Positions 1-10,392 of a stretch of DNA of 64,000 nucleotides are shown here, piece after piece. The notes below the pieces were generated by a model, which worked only from the letters and a program-made list of their open reading frames with translations, searched no databases and was not told the DNA's origin. The translations under genes were made by a program, and so were the position numbers. The DNA lies in contig NZ_SIXI01000001.1 of NCBI RefSeq assembly GCF_004310865.1, positions 186,001 to 250,000 on the forward strand. The letters run 5' to 3'. This DNA comes from Aquabacterium lacunae. Lineage in GTDB: Bacteria > Pseudomonadota > Gammaproteobacteria > Burkholderiales > Burkholderiaceae_C. Numbering within the stretch: position 1 is the first letter of the stretch; every line of letters begins with the position of its first letter.

Positions 1-81
1 CAGGTCGACCATCGCCACCAGGCACGCCATGGCCAGCAGGAAGATCTCCGGGGCCACCGCGATCCAGTTGAGGTTTGTCAT
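1..81 (-). CDS. nuoN: NADH-quinone oxidoreductase subunit N, N-terminal fragment
   Basis: Only the first 27 codons lie in the window; the gene runs off the left edge. The start codon is at 79-81 on the minus strand, 13 nt after the nuoM stop. The peptide begins MTNLNWIAVAPEIFLLAMA, a hydrophobic first helix typical of betaproteobacterial NuoN. NuoN is one of the three antiporter-like proton-pumping membrane subunits of complex I. It is the expected last gene of the nuo operon, so position and sequence agree. Nothing can be said about the remaining 90% of the protein. Confidence 0.85.
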   Translation of the reverse strand, partial: MTNLNWIAVAPEIFLLAMACLVAMVDL

Positions 82-94
82 GTCAGTTGGGCCC

Positions 95-1582
95 TCAGTT
101 CAGCTTGCTGATGTTGACGTGCTTGATCAGCTCGGTCACCGAGACGTGCATCACGTCGGTGAACGGCTTGGGCTGGATGCCCATCCACAGCACGGCCACG
201 GCCAGAACGGCCAGGATCAGGAATTCACGGGCATTGATGTCGTTCAAGGCGCGCACGTCGTCGTTGGCCACGTCACCGAAGTAAACGCGCTTGTACATCC
301 ACAGCGTGTAGGCCGCACCGAAGATCAGTGCGGTCGCCGCCAGGATGCCAATGAGGAAGCTGTGTTCGATGGCACCCAGGATGACCATCCACTCGCCCAC
401 AAAACCAGCCGTGCCCGGCAGACCGCAGTTGGCCATCGAGAACAGCAAGGCGAACGCCGCCAGCTTGGGCATGGTGTTGACCACGCCACCGTACGAGGCA
501 ATTTCGCGCGAGTGGACACGGTCGTACAGCACGCCGATGCACAGGAACATGGCGCCCGACACGAAACCGTGGGCGATCATCTGCACCAGACCACCGGCAA
601 TGCCCAGCTCGTTGAAGATGAAGAAGCCCAGGGTGACGAAGCCCATGTGGGCGATCGACGAATAGGCCACCAGCTTCTTCATGTCCTGCTGCACCATGGC
701 CACCAGACCGACGTAGATCACGCCGATCAGGGACAGGGTGATCACGATCGGGGCGTATTCATGCGACGCATCGGGCACGATGGGCAGCATGAAGCGCAGG
801 AAGCCGTAGCAGCCCAGCTTCAGCATGATGGCCGCCAGCACGGCCGAACCACCCGTGGGCGCTTCCACGTGCACGTCAGGCAACCAGGTGTGCACCGGGA
901 ACATGGGCACCTTCACGGCGAAGGCCGCGAAGAAGGCCACGAACAGCAAGGTCTGGGCCGTGGCGGCCAGCGGCAGCTTGTGCCAGGTCAGGATGTCGAA
1001 ACTGCCACCCGACTTGTAGTACAGGTAGACCAGTGCAATCAGCATCAGCAGCGAACCGGCCAGGGTGTACAGGAAGAACTTGAAGGCAGCGTACACGCGA
1101 CGCGGGCCGCCCCACACACCGATGATGATGTACATCGGGATCAGGGTGGCTTCGAAGAACACGTAGAACAGCATGCCGTCCAGGGCGGCGAACACGCCGA
1201 CCATCAGACCCGACAGGATCAGGAAGGCGCCGTTGTACATGTGCGGGCGGTCTTCCACCACTTCCCAGCCCGCCAGCACCACGATGACGGTGATGAAAGC
1301 GGTCAGGGGCACGAACCACATGGAGATGCCGTCAACGCCCAGGTGGTAGAACACATTGAAGCGTTCGATCCAGGGCGCCTTCTCGACGAACTGCATGGCA
1401 GCCGTGGAGGTGTCGAAATCGGTGATCAATGGCAGCGTGACCAGGAAACTGATCACGGCGCCCACCAGGGCGATCCAGCGGGTGACGCCGGCGTTCTGCT
1501 GCCGACCGGCGATCAGCAGCAGCAGACCGAAGGCGATCGGCAGCCAGATGGCAAGAGAGAGTGTGTTGGACATGGTTTGCAT
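95..1582 (-). CDS. nuoM: NADH-quinone oxidoreductase subunit M
   Basis: 495 aa, normal length for NuoM, an antiporter-like proton-translocating subunit in the membrane arm of complex I. The protein is almost entirely transmembrane helices. The conserved charged residues are present: Glu144 in FFEATLIPM and Lys224 in AVKVPMFP, followed by HTWLPDVHVEAPT at 231-243. The start at 1582 is preceded by GAGGTG with an 8-nt spacer, which favours it over the ATG three codons downstream. It lies 16 nt after nuoL and 13 nt before nuoN in the same operon. Confidence 0.97.
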   Translation of the reverse strand: MQTMSNTLSLAIWLPIAFGLLLLIAGRQQNAGVTRWIALVGAVISFLVTLPLITDFDTSTAAMQFVEKAPWIERFNVFYHLGVDGISMWFVPLTAFITVIVVLAGWEVVEDRPHMYNGAFLILSGLMVGVFAALDGMLFYVFFEATLIPMYIIIGVWGGPRRVYAAFKFFLYTLAGSLLMLIALVYLYYKSGGSFDILTWHKLPLAATAQTLLFVAFFAAFAVKVPMFPVHTWLPDVHVEAPTGGSAVLAAIMLKLGCYGFLRFMLPIVPDASHEYAPIVITLSLIGVIYVGLVAMVQQDMKKLVAYSSIAHMGFVTLGFFIFNELGIAGGLVQMIAHGFVSGAMFLCIGVLYDRVHSREIASYGGVVNTMPKLAAFALLFSMANCGLPGTAGFVGEWMVILGAIEHSFLIGILAATALIFGAAYTLWMYKRVYFGDVANDDVRALNDINAREFLILAVLAVAVLWMGIQPKPFTDVMHVSVTELIKHVNISKLN

Positions 1583-1598
1583 GGTCTGGTCACCTCGT

Positions 1599-3602
1599 TC
1601 AGTGCTGCAGGAACACGAACCAGGTCATGAGGGCGAACACCCCCAGGATCATGACCAGCGCGTAGTGATACAGGTAACCGGTCTGGAACAGGCGAACGAC
1701 CGAGCCAATCAGGCCGACCAGCTTGGCCGAACCGTTCACGGCCAGGCCGTCGATCAGGGTCTGGTCACCGATCTTCCAGAAGCCGCGGCCCAGCAGGCGG
1801 GCGCCAGCGGCCAGAACGTTCTCGTTGAACCAGTCCAGGAAGTACTTGTTCTCGCCAATGACGATCAGCGGGCGCAGCACCTTGGCGAACATCGCCGGGA
1901 TCTGCGGAGCCACCATGTAGAACACGAAGGCCGTGACCACACCACCCAGCGCCAGGAAGAACGGCAGGGTCACCAGACCGTGCAAGCCCATCGCGACCGC
2001 ACCGTGGAAGTGGTGGGCCAGATCAGCCATGGCACCGTGCTTGGCCGCATCGACATGGATGGCGTCCTTGAGGAAGTCGCCGAACAGCAGGCCGTCGATG
2101 GTCAGGTAACCGATCACCACCGAAGGAATGGCCAGCAGCACCAGCGGCAGGGTCACCACCCAGGGCGATTCATGCGGGGTGTGGGCGTGGCCATCGCCGT
2201 GGTCATCGTGATGGTCGTGCTCGCCAGGGAAAGGCTTGTGATGGAAGTGTTCCTTGCCATGGAAGACCAGGAAGTACATCCGGAAGCTGTAGAAGGCGGT
2301 CACGAAGACACCGGCCAGCACCGCGAACTGGGCGAAACCGGCGGCAGGCAGCGTCGAAGCCTCCACAGCCAGAATGATCGAATCCTTCGAATAGAAGCCC
2401 GAGAAGAACGGCGTGCCGATCAGGGCCAGCGAGCCCAGCAGCGACGTGATCCAGGTGATCTTCATGTACTTCCACAGGCCACCCATGTTGCGGATGTCCT
2501 GGTCATGGTGCATGCCGATGATCACCGAGCCGGCGCCAAGGAACAGCAAGGCCTTGAAGAAAGCGTGGGTCATCACGTGGAACATGGCCACGCTGTAGGC
2601 CGACACGCCCAGGGCCACGGTCATGTAGCCCAGCTGCGACAGGGTGGAGTAAGCCACCACGCGCTTGATGTCGTTCTGGATGATGCCCAGGAAGCCCATG
2701 AACAGCGCCGTGATCGAGCCGATGACGACGATGAAGTTCAGCGCCACGTCCGACAGCTCGAACAGCGGCGACATGCGCGACACCATGAAGATGCCGGCCG
2801 TCACCATGGTGGCGGCGTGGATCAGCGCGGAGATCGGGGTCGGGCCTTCCATCGAGTCAGGCAGCCACACGTGCAGCGGGAACTGGGCCGACTTGCCCAT
2901 CGCACCGATGAACAGGCAGATGCAGATGGTGGTGATCAGGGGCCAGCCAAAACCAGGAATCTCCGGGCCGACCAGCTCGTTGGCCTTGGCGAAGATTTCG
3001 GTGTAGTTCAGCGTGCCGGTGTAGGCCAGCACCAGGCCAATGCCCAGGATGAAGCCGAAGTCACCCACACGGTTGACCAGGAAGGCCTTCATGTTGGCGA
3101 AGATGGCCGTGGGCTTCTTGAACCAGAAACCGATCAGCAGGTAGGACACCAGGCCCACCGCTTCCCAGCCGAAGAACAGCTGCAGCATGTTGTTGCTCAT
3201 CACGAGCATCAACATCGAGAAGGTGAACAGCGAGATGTACGAGAAGAAGCGCTGGTAACCCGGATCTTCTTCCATGTAGCCGATGGTGTAGAGGTGCACC
3301 ATCAGGGACACGAAGGTCACCACGCACATCATCATGGCGGTCAGGCCATCGACCATGAAGCCGATTTCCATTTTCAGCGTGCCCAGCGTCATCCATTCAT
3401 AGACGGTCTGGTTGAAGCGCGCGCCGTCCATCACGGCGTCGAGCGTCATCGCCGAAATGATGAAGGACACCAGCACACCGGCGATGGTCAGCACGTGGGC
3501 GCCCTTGCGGCCGATCAGCTTGCCGAACAGGCCGGCAGCGATCGAGCCGACCAGCGGCGCCAGGGGCACGGCCAGCAGCGAGTTGAGAGAAAGTTCAGAC
3601 AT
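1599..3602 (-). CDS. nuoL: NADH-quinone oxidoreductase subunit L
   Basis: 667 aa distal proton-pumping subunit of complex I, related to Mrp antiporters. Glu147 (FGWEAVG) and Lys237 (MGKSAQFP), the key residues of the family, are present, followed by HVWLPDSMEGPTP at 244-256. The C-terminal third contains the long amphipathic helix region. An unusually His/Asp-rich hydrophilic loop is encoded at about 2170-2265 (GEHDHHDDHGDGHAH); similar loops occur in some betaproteobacterial NuoL, and metal binding is only a guess. AGGGGAAA precedes the start. Confidence 0.97.
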   Translation of the reverse strand: MSELSLNSLLAVPLAPLVGSIAAGLFGKLIGRKGAHVLTIAGVLVSFIISAMTLDAVMDGARFNQTVYEWMTLGTLKMEIGFMVDGLTAMMMCVVTFVSLMVHLYTIGYMEEDPGYQRFFSYISLFTFSMLMLVMSNNMLQLFFGWEAVGLVSYLLIGFWFKKPTAIFANMKAFLVNRVGDFGFILGIGLVLAYTGTLNYTEIFAKANELVGPEIPGFGWPLITTICICLFIGAMGKSAQFPLHVWLPDSMEGPTPISALIHAATMVTAGIFMVSRMSPLFELSDVALNFIVVIGSITALFMGFLGIIQNDIKRVVAYSTLSQLGYMTVALGVSAYSVAMFHVMTHAFFKALLFLGAGSVIIGMHHDQDIRNMGGLWKYMKITWITSLLGSLALIGTPFFSGFYSKDSIILAVEASTLPAAGFAQFAVLAGVFVTAFYSFRMYFLVFHGKEHFHHKPFPGEHDHHDDHGDGHAHTPHESPWVVTLPLVLLAIPSVVIGYLTIDGLLFGDFLKDAIHVDAAKHGAMADLAHHFHGAVAMGLHGLVTLPFFLALGGVVTAFVFYMVAPQIPAMFAKVLRPLIVIGENKYFLDWFNENVLAAGARLLGRGFWKIGDQTLIDGLAVNGSAKLVGLIGSVVRLFQTGYLYHYALVMILGVFALMTWFVFLQH

Positions 3603-3620
3603 GTTGTTGTTTCCCCTGCC

Positions 3621-3932
3621 TCAGCCCTTGAGCGTGTCGAGCTCGTCCACATTGATCGACGCGCGATTGCGGAAGAGGACCACCAGGATGGCCAGACCGA
3701 TGGCCGACTCGGCGGCCGCCACGGTCAGGATGAAGAACACGAAGACCTGACCGGCCATGTCGCCCAGGTAGTGCGAGAAGGCCACGAAGTTCAGGTTGAC
3801 CGCCAGCAGCATCAGTTCGATGGCCATCAGCAGCACGATCAGGTTCTTGCGATTCATGAAGATGCCGATCACCGACATCGAGAACAGGATCGCGCCCAGC
3901 GACAGGTAATGTCCGAGGGTGATGCCGGTCAT
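3621..3932 (-). CDS. nuoK: NADH-quinone oxidoreductase subunit K
   Basis: 103 aa three-helix membrane subunit of complex I, related to MrpC. The two conserved membrane glutamates of the E channel are visible as Glu39 (MAIELML) and Glu75 (AAAESAIG). Length is typical. Its start overlaps the nuoJ stop in an ATGA arrangement (3929-3932), indicating translational coupling; nuoL follows 18 nt downstream. Confidence 0.97.
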   Translation of the reverse strand: MTGITLGHYLSLGAILFSMSVIGIFMNRKNLIVLLMAIELMLLAVNLNFVAFSHYLGDMAGQVFVFFILTVAAAESAIGLAILVVLFRNRASINVDELDTLKG

Positions 3933-4567
3933 GCCTGGCCTCCTTCCTTGGCGTTGTCAGACGAAGGCTGTTCGACGACAGCGTCCATCTTGACGATGCG
4001 CAGGCGGTCGGCCTTCTTGGTGCGGACGGCGACGGCCGGATCGATGGCCTTCGACTCCTTGCGGTTGCGGTGCGTGAGCGCGATGGCGGCGATGATGCCC
4101 ACCAGCAGGATCACGGCTGCAATCTGCACCGGGTACAGGTAGTTGGTGTAGAGGTCGATGCCCAGTGCCTTGGTGTTGGCCACGTTGGCCAGCTCGGGCG
4201 CGAACGGCTTGGCTTCTGACAGCCGGAAGCCGCTCATCAGCACGAAGGCCATTTCCAGCGCGATCACCACGCCGACGAACCCCGCCAGCGGAAAGACCTT
4301 CCAGAAGCCCTGTCGCATCGAGTCGATGTTGATGTCCAGCATCATCACCACGAACAGGAACAGCACCATCACGGCGCCCACGTAAACGAGCACCAATGAA
4401 ATGGCCAGGAATTCGGCCTGCAGCAGCATCCACACGCCAGCGGCGTTGAAGAATGCCAGCACCAGGTGCAGCGCGGCCGACACGGGGCTCTTGGCGGTGA
4501 TCACGCGGAACGCCGCGAAGACCAGCACAGCCGAGAACAGATAGAAAAGCACGGTCAAGGTATCCAT
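3929..4567 (-). CDS. nuoJ: NADH-quinone oxidoreductase subunit J
   Basis: 212 aa, five predicted transmembrane helices, then a basic hydrophilic C-terminal tail of about 40 residues. NuoJ is a core membrane-arm subunit next to the quinone-coupling channel. An in-frame opening extends upstream to 4702 but over unrelated sequence; the start at 4565-4567 ([17 protein letters not shown]) puts a hydrophobic helix directly at the N-terminus as in the family and leaves a 34-nt gap after nuoI. The 3' end overlaps nuoK by 4 nt. Confidence 0.95.
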   Translation of the reverse strand: MDTLTVLFYLFSAVLVFAAFRVITAKSPVSAALHLVLAFFNAAGVWMLLQAEFLAISLVLVYVGAVMVLFLFVVMMLDINIDSMRQGFWKVFPLAGFVGVVIALEMAFVLMSGFRLSEAKPFAPELANVANTKALGIDLYTNYLYPVQIAAVILLVGIIAAIALTHRNRKESKAIDPAVAVRTKKADRLRIVKMDAVVEQPSSDNAKEGGQA

Positions 4568-4601
4568 AGGTGTTGCACCCGCAACCGCCAAGCCTGAAGG
4601 C

Positions 4602-5093
4602 TCAGCGGTACTTGGCGTCGGCCTCCTTGTTGGCAGCGATTTCCTTTTCGTAGCGATCGCCCACCGCCAGGAGCATGTCCTTGGTGAAGTACAGGTCGCC
4701 ACGCTTTTCGCCGTGGTATTCGAAGATGTGGGTTTCGACGATCGAATCCACCGGGCAGCTTTCTTCGCAGAAACCGCAGAAGATGCACTTGGTCAGGTCG
4801 ATGTCGTAGCGCGTGGTGCGGCGGCTGCCGTCGTCACGCACGTCCGACTCGATCGTGATGGCCATGGCCGGACAGACGGCTTCGCACAGCTTGCAGGCGA
4901 TGCAGCGCTCTTCGCCGTTTTCATAACGGCGCAGGGCGTGCAGCCCGCGGAAGCGCGGCGACAGCGGCGTCTTTTCTTCCGGGAAATGGATGGTGATGTT
5001 CTTCTGCAGGAAGTGCTTGCCGGTCACGGCGAAGCCCTTGACGAAATCCGCCAGCAGGAAGCTCGAGAAAAACTCTTTCAGGGACGTGGACAT
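4602..5093 (-). CDS. nuoI: NADH-quinone oxidoreductase subunit I (2x[4Fe-4S])
   Basis: 163 aa peripheral-arm subunit carrying clusters N6a and N6b, which pass electrons towards NuoB. Two complete ferredoxin motifs are visible: Cys64/67/70/74 ([11 protein letters not shown]) and Cys103/106/109/113 ([11 protein letters not shown]). A longer in-frame opening reaches 5246, but those extra codons overlap the end of nuoH. The ATG at 5091-5093 gives the usual start ([14 protein letters not shown]) 14 nt after nuoH. Confidence 0.96.
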   Translation of the reverse strand: MSTSLKEFFSSFLLADFVKGFAVTGKHFLQKNITIHFPEEKTPLSPRFRGLHALRRYENGEERCIACKLCEAVCPAMAITIESDVRDDGSRRTTRYDIDLTKCIFCGFCEESCPVDSIVETHIFEYHGEKRGDLYFTKDMLLAVGDRYEKEIAANKEADAKYR

Positions 5094-5107
5094 GTGTAGG
5101 CGCCCTC

Positions 5108-6166
5108 TTATTTCCAGATGTTCCAGGGCGACTGGATCCACAGGCCCACGAACACCAGCCACACCAGGGTGACGGGGATGAAGATCTTCCAGCCCAGACG
5201 CATGATCTGGTCGTAACGGAAGCGGGGGAAGGACGCACGCACCCACAGGAACATGGTCACAACCACGAAGGTCTTGATGCCCAGCCAGATCCAGCCCGGG
5301 ATGAAGTTCAGGAAGGCCACCGGCGCATCCCAGCCACCCAGGAACATCAGCACGGCCAGCATCGACACCAGGATCATGTTGGCGTATTCCGCCAGGAAGA
5401 ACATGGCGAACGACATGCCCGAGTACTCAATCATGTGACCGGCCACGATTTCCGATTCGCCTTCCACCACGTCGAAGGGGTGGCGGTTGGTTTCGGCCAG
5501 ACCCGAGATGAAGTAGACGATGAACACGGGCAGCAGTGGCAGCCAGTTCCAGGACAGGAAGTTCAGACCCATCTCGGCGAACTGGCCCTTCTGCTGGCTG
5601 GTGACGATGTCGGTCATGTTCAGCGAGCCCGAGGTCATCAGCACGATGACCAGGCAGAAGCCCATGGCGATTTCGTAGGACACCATCTGGGCCGACGCGC
5701 GCAGCGCACCCAGGAAGGCGTACTTCGAGTTCGAAGCCCAGCCGGCGATGATCACGCCATAGACTTCCAGCGAGGTGATCGCCATCAGGAACAGCAGACC
5801 GGCGTTGACGTTCGCCAGGGCCACTTCGGGGCCGAAGGGGATCACGGCCCATGCGGCCAGGGCCGGCATGATGGTCATGACGGGGCCCAGGAAGAACAGG
5901 CCCTTGTTGGCCGCTGTCGGGACGATGATCTCCTTGAAGATCAGCTTGACGGCGTCGGCGATGGGTTGCAGCAGGCCGCCAGGGCCGGTGCGGTTGGGGC
6001 CTGGACGGATCTGCGACCAGCCGATGGCCTTGCGTTCCCACAAGGTCAGGTAGGCCACGCAACCCAGCAGGGGCAGCATCAGGGCAATGATCTTGAGCAG
6101 GGCCCAGACCACAGGCCAGGCGCCACCCAGGGCCTGGCTGCCAGCGTTGAACAGGGTGTCAATCAT
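5108..6166 (-). CDS. nuoH: NADH-quinone oxidoreductase subunit H
   Basis: 352 aa eight-helix membrane subunit that links the peripheral arm to the membrane arm and forms much of the quinone pocket. The family signature [14 protein letters not shown], preceded by [11 protein letters not shown], follows the first helix, and the Glu-rich loop [15 protein letters not shown] is intact. Length is standard. It lies 14 nt before nuoI and 21 nt after nuoG. Confidence 0.97.
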   Translation of the reverse strand: MIDTLFNAGSQALGGAWPVVWALLKIIALMLPLLGCVAYLTLWERKAIGWSQIRPGPNRTGPGGLLQPIADAVKLIFKEIIVPTAANKGLFFLGPVMTIMPALAAWAVIPFGPEVALANVNAGLLFLMAITSLEVYGVIIAGWASNSKYAFLGALRASAQMVSYEIAMGFCLVIVLMTSGSLNMTDIVTSQQKGQFAEMGLNFLSWNWLPLLPVFIVYFISGLAETNRHPFDVVEGESEIVAGHMIEYSGMSFAMFFLAEYANMILVSMLAVLMFLGGWDAPVAFLNFIPGWIWLGIKTFVVVTMFLWVRASFPRFRYDQIMRLGWKIFIPVTLVWLVFVGLWIQSPWNIWK

Positions 6167-6187
6167 GCTTTGGTTCCTTCCCTGTCA

Positions 6188-8503
6188 TCAGGCCTTTTCG
6201 ACGCGAACCGCGCCGAAGGCAGCACCCAGGGTGGCCGTGGCCGCGTGACCCGCAGGCACGCGGACCACGTTGGCCGGCAGGCTGGCGTCGAGCACGGCGG
6301 GCAGCACGGCCGAAGCGCCGTCCTGGCTCACCTTGACCGACGCGCCATCGCTCAGACCCAGCTCGGCCCACAGGGCCTGAGGCAGGCTGGCCACGGGCGC
6401 CGCGGCATCGGCCGTGGCCTGCAGGGCCGGCGAGCGGCGCACCAGGGCGTCGGCGCTGTACACCGGCACATCGGCGATGCGCTCCAGGCCACCGGTCGAG
6501 GCCGACACGGTGATGGGGGCGCTGGTGGCGTTCGACAGGCGGGCCGGCACGGTGGCCAGGTCGCCCAGGGCGCGGGCCTTGACCTGCTCGGACGTGTCGT
6601 ACTCGAAACCGGGGATGCCCAGCATCGTGCCCAGCACGCGCAGCACCTTCCAGCCCGGACGGGTCTCGCCCAGGGGCTTGACCACGCCGTGGAAGCTCTG
6701 CACGCGGCCTTCGGCGTTCACGAAGGTGCCCGACGTTTCCGAGAACGGAGCGATCGGCAGCAGCACGTCGGCGTAGTCGGTGGCGGCCGTCTTGAAGGCC
6801 GACAGGCTGACCACCATCTCGGCGGCATCGACCGCAGCGCGGGCGGCCGACGGGTTGGCGGCGTCGAACTCGGGTTCGGCATGGAACAGCACCGCGGCCT
6901 TCAAGGCCTTGCCGTTCAGCATCTGGCCTGCGTTCAGGCCCCCAGTGCGCGGCTGCGCGCCCACCAGTTGGGCGCCCACGGTGTTGGCGGCTTCACCGAA
7001 CACACCGAATTTGGCGCCGGTGGTCTGAGCGATCCACTGGGCCAGGGCCAGCAGCGAAGAAGCTTGCGGGTGCTGCACGGCGGCATTGCCCAGCAGCACG
7101 GCCTTGCGCTCACCCGACAACAGCGAGGCGGCAATGGCCTGCGCAGCGTCGGTGGCGTTGCCAGCGGCCGGTGCGGCCACGTTCAGCTGGGCGGCAATCG
7201 CCGAGGCCACATCGGCCAGGGCTTGCACCCAGGCGCTCGGGGCCACGGTCACGCGTTGGGCCACGGGCATCAGCCAGTCGTCGGTGGTGGCACCGATGGC
7301 ACTGATGCTGCAGCCCTTCTTGGCGGCCTGACGCAGGCGCGAGGCGAACAGGGGGTGGTCCTTGCGCAGGAAGGAGCCGACCACCAGGGCCGATTCCAGG
7401 GTGCTCAGATCGGCAATGGGCATGCCCAGCCATTGAGCGCCCTGCCCCGCGGCGAACTCGGTGTGACGCAGGCGGGTGTCGATGTTGTCGCTGCCCAGGC
7501 CGCGCATCAGCTCGCCCAGCAGGAACAGCTCTTCCACCGTGCTGTGGGCGGTCGCCAGGGCACCGATGGCGCCAGCGCCATGCTCGGCCTTCACACCCTT
7601 GAGGCCGTTGGCCACGTATTCCAGGGCGGTGGTCCAGTCGACTTCACGCCATTGGCCGCCCTGCTTGATCATGGGCTGGGTCAGGCGCTGGTCGCTGTTC
7701 AGGGCTTCGTAGCTGAAGCGGTCGCGGTCGGCGATCCAGCATTCATTGACCGACTCGTTCTCCAGCGGCACCACACGCAGCACCTGGCCGTTCTTGACCT
7801 GCACGATCAGGTTGGCACCGGTGGAATCATGGGGCGACACGCTCTTGCGGCGCGACAGCTCCCAGGTGCGGGCGCTGTAGCGGAAGGGCTTGCTGGTCAG
7901 GGCACCGACCGGGCAGATGTCGATCATGTTGCCCGACAGCTCGGAATTGATCGAACGGCCCACGAAGGTCTCGATCTCGGAATGCTCGCCACGGTTGGAC
8001 ATGCCGAGTTCCATCACGCCGGCAATTTCCTGGCCGAAGCGCACGCAGCGGGTGCACTGGATGCAGCGGCTCATCTCTTCCATCGAGATCAGCGGGCCCA
8101 CATCCTTGGGGAACACCACGCGCTTTTCTTCGTTGTAGCGCGACTTGCTGCCACCATAGCCCACGGCCAGGTCCTGCAGCTGACACTCACCGCCCTGGTC
8201 GCAGATCGGGCAATCCAGCGGGTGGTTGATCAGCAGGAACTCCATGACCGACTGCTGGGCCTTGACGGCCTTGTCGCTCTTGGTGCGCACGATCATGCCC
8301 TGGGTCACCGGGGTGGCGCAGGCCGGCATGGGCTTGGGCGCCTTCTCGATGTCCACCAGGCACATGCGGCAGTTGGCCGCGACCGACAATTTCTTGTGGT
8401 AGCAGAAGTGAGGAATGAAGGTGCCGTTTTCTTCGGCAGCCCGGATCAGCATGGAGCCTTCCTGGGCTTGGACCTTTCGGCCGTCGATTTCGATTTCAAC
8501 CAT
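6188..8503 (-). CDS. nuoG: NADH-quinone oxidoreductase subunit G (iron-sulfur, molybdopterin-like fold)
   Basis: 771 aa. The N-terminal ferredoxin domain carries N1b ligands Cys34, Cys45, Cys48 and Cys62. Next come His94/Cys98/Cys101/Cys107 (N5) and Cys147/150/153/197 (N4). The C-terminal two thirds is the degenerate molybdopterin-oxidoreductase domain; I see no CxxCxxxC for the extra N7 cluster found in E. coli. The last ~120 residues are Ala/Val-rich. It acts in the NADH-dehydrogenase module with NuoE and NuoF, which lie immediately upstream. Confidence 0.96.
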   Translation of the reverse strand: MVEIEIDGRKVQAQEGSMLIRAAEENGTFIPHFCYHKKLSVAANCRMCLVDIEKAPKPMPACATPVTQGMIVRTKSDKAVKAQQSVMEFLLINHPLDCPICDQGGECQLQDLAVGYGGSKSRYNEEKRVVFPKDVGPLISMEEMSRCIQCTRCVRFGQEIAGVMELGMSNRGEHSEIETFVGRSINSELSGNMIDICPVGALTSKPFRYSARTWELSRRKSVSPHDSTGANLIVQVKNGQVLRVVPLENESVNECWIADRDRFSYEALNSDQRLTQPMIKQGGQWREVDWTTALEYVANGLKGVKAEHGAGAIGALATAHSTVEELFLLGELMRGLGSDNIDTRLRHTEFAAGQGAQWLGMPIADLSTLESALVVGSFLRKDHPLFASRLRQAAKKGCSISAIGATTDDWLMPVAQRVTVAPSAWVQALADVASAIAAQLNVAAPAAGNATDAAQAIAASLLSGERKAVLLGNAAVQHPQASSLLALAQWIAQTTGAKFGVFGEAANTVGAQLVGAQPRTGGLNAGQMLNGKALKAAVLFHAEPEFDAANPSAARAAVDAAEMVVSLSAFKTAATDYADVLLPIAPFSETSGTFVNAEGRVQSFHGVVKPLGETRPGWKVLRVLGTMLGIPGFEYDTSEQVKARALGDLATVPARLSNATSAPITVSASTGGLERIADVPVYSADALVRRSPALQATADAAAPVASLPQALWAELGLSDGASVKVSQDGASAVLPAVLDASLPANVVRVPAGHAATATLGAAFGAVRVEKA

Positions 8504-8517
8504 GTGTCTTGCCCAGT

Positions 8518-9861
8518 TCAGATGTAGGCCGGGACCATGCAGGTCTTGTGTTCGATGTGGTGCACGAACTCGTCGCGGTAGTGCTTGATGAAGCCACGCA
8601 CCGGCATGGCGGCCGCGTCACCCAGCGCGCAGATGGTGCGGCCCTGGATGTTGTCGGCCACCGAGTTCAGCAGGTCGATGTCTTCCGGACGACCCTGGCC
8701 GTGCTCGATGCGGTTCATCATGCGCCACAGCCAGCCCGTGCCTTCGCGGCAGGGGGTGCACTGACCGCACGACTCGTGCATGTAGAAGTAGCTCAGGCGC
8801 AGCAGGCTCTTGACCATGCAGCGGCTGTCGTCCATCACGATCACGGCGCCCGAGCCCAGCATGGAGCCGGCCTTGGCGATCGAGTCGTAGTCCATGGTCA
8901 GGTCCATCATCATGGCGCCCGGGATCACGGGCGACGACGAACCACCAGGGATCACGGCCTTGAGCTTGCGACCGGTGCGCACGCCGCCCGCCAGCTCCAA
9001 CAGGGTGCTGAAGGGCGTGCCCAGCGGGATCTCGTAGTTGCCGGGGCGCTCGACGTCACCAGAGATGGTGAACAGCTTGGTGCCGCCGTTGTTGGGCTTG
9101 CCCACGGCCAGGTAGGCCTCACCGCCGTTGCGGATGATCCAGGGGACCGCCGCGAAGGTTTCGGTGTTGTTGATGGTGGTGGGCTTGCCGTACACGCCGA
9201 AGCTGGCGGGGAACGGCGGCTTGAAGCGCGGCTGGCCCTTCTTGCCCTCGATCGATTCGATCAGGGCGGTTTCTTCGCCGCAGATGTAGGCGCCGAAACC
9301 ATGGTGCGCATGCAGCTGGAAGCTGAAGCTGCTGCCCATGATGTTGTTGCCCAGGTAGCCGGCCGCACGGGCTTCTTCCAGGGCCGCTTCGAAGCGTTCG
9401 TACACCTCGAAGATTTCGCCGTGGATGTAGTTGTAGCCCACCGAGATGCCCATCGCGTAAGCCGCGATGATCATGCCTTCGATGACGATGTGCGGGTTGT
9501 GCATCAGGATCTCGCGATCCTTGGCCGTGCCCGGTTCACCCTCGTCGGAGTTGCAGACCAGGTACTTCTGACCCGGGAAGGCGCGGGGCATGAAGCTCCA
9601 CTTCAGGCCGGTGGGGAAACCGGCGCCGCCGCGGCCGCGCAGGCCCGAGGCCTTCACTTCGGCGATCACCTGGTCTTGCGTCAGGCCTTCGCCACCATCT
9701 TTGCCCAGCAGCTTGCGCAGGGCCTGGTAGCCACCGCGGGCTTCGTAGTCCTTGAGGCTCCAGTTCTTGCCGTCAAGGCCGGCGTAGATCTGGGCACCGA
9801 TGTGGCGGCCGTGGAAGCAGGTTTCCGCGCCGCTCGATTGGAATTGGCTGAGATCGATCAT
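8518..9861 (-). CDS. nuoF: NADH-quinone oxidoreductase subunit F (FMN, NADH-binding)
   Basis: 447 aa catalytic subunit that oxidises NADH through FMN. The nucleotide-binding glycine loop [13 protein letters not shown] lies at 76-88. The N3 [4Fe-4S] ligands are Cys365/368/371 (SCGQCTPC) and Cys411. Length and motif spacing are normal. It lies between nuoE (11 nt) and nuoG (14 nt) on the same strand. Confidence 0.97.
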   Translation of the reverse strand: MIDLSQFQSSGAETCFHGRHIGAQIYAGLDGKNWSLKDYEARGGYQALRKLLGKDGGEGLTQDQVIAEVKASGLRGRGGAGFPTGLKWSFMPRAFPGQKYLVCNSDEGEPGTAKDREILMHNPHIVIEGMIIAAYAMGISVGYNYIHGEIFEVYERFEAALEEARAAGYLGNNIMGSSFSFQLHAHHGFGAYICGEETALIESIEGKKGQPRFKPPFPASFGVYGKPTTINNTETFAAVPWIIRNGGEAYLAVGKPNNGGTKLFTISGDVERPGNYEIPLGTPFSTLLELAGGVRTGRKLKAVIPGGSSSPVIPGAMMMDLTMDYDSIAKAGSMLGSGAVIVMDDSRCMVKSLLRLSYFYMHESCGQCTPCREGTGWLWRMMNRIEHGQGRPEDIDLLNSVADNIQGRTICALGDAAAMPVRGFIKHYRDEFVHHIEHKTCMVPAYI

Positions 9862-9872
9862 CGCTCTGCCCT

Positions 9873-10358
9873 TTACTTCGCGTTGGACTTCAGATGAGCC
9901 AGCAGCTGATCCAGCTTCTCATTGCTCATGAAGCTCAGCATCTGACGGTCATTGACCAGCATGACGGGGGCGTCAGCGCAAGCGCCCAGGCATTCGCTGG
10001 GCTGCACGGTGAACACGCCGTCGGCGGTGGTGCCATAGGGCTCGACGCCCAGCTTGCTGCACACGTGCTGCAGGGCCTTCTCACCGTCGCGCAACTGGCA
10101 CGGCAGGTTGGTGCACACGTTCAACTTGAACTGGCCCACCGGCTTCTGGTTGTACATGTTGTAGAAGCTGGTGACTTCGTGCACGGCCATGGGGGCCACG
10201 CCCAGGTAGTCGGCCAGCTCCTGCTCGCTTTCGGGCGACACCCAGCCGCGCTCCTGCTGCAAGATGGCCAGGCAGGCCATCACGGCAGAGATGCGCTGGT
10301 TGGCCGGGTACTTGGCCAGTTCGCGGTCGAACCGCGCTTTCGTTTGTTCGCTCAACAT
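9873..10358 (-). CDS. nuoE: NADH-quinone oxidoreductase subunit E ([2Fe-2S])
   Basis: 161 aa thioredoxin-like subunit binding cluster N1a. Ligands are Cys82 and Cys87 (CTNLPC) and Cys123 and Cys127 (CLGAC). The frame is open to 10409, which would overlap nuoD by 17 nt; I chose the ATG at 10356-10358 because homologues begin [18 protein letters not shown] and the extra residues look uncharacteristic. Neither start has a strong Shine-Dalgarno, so the start is less certain than the gene. Confidence 0.93.
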   Translation of the reverse strand: MLSEQTKARFDRELAKYPANQRISAVMACLAILQQERGWVSPESEQELADYLGVAPMAVHEVTSFYNMYNQKPVGQFKLNVCTNLPCQLRDGEKALQHVCSKLGVEPYGTTADGVFTVQPSECLGACADAPVMLVNDRQMLSFMSNEKLDQLLAHLKSNAK

Positions 10359-10392
10359 GGTGTGTTTCGCTGCTGTGTTCGGGGTGCTCGGC

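Noticed and set aside
1356-4142. Long plus-strand reading frame (928 codons) opposite nuoL-nuoJ
   Set aside because: Antisense artefact of high third-position GC; Gln/His/Arg-rich composition, no domains, and the opposite strand encodes conserved complex I subunits.
5435-8527. Long plus-strand reading frame (1030 codons) opposite nuoH/nuoG
   Set aside because: Same artefact; it lies across conserved nuo genes and their boundaries and has the His/Gly/Gln composition of antisense translation.
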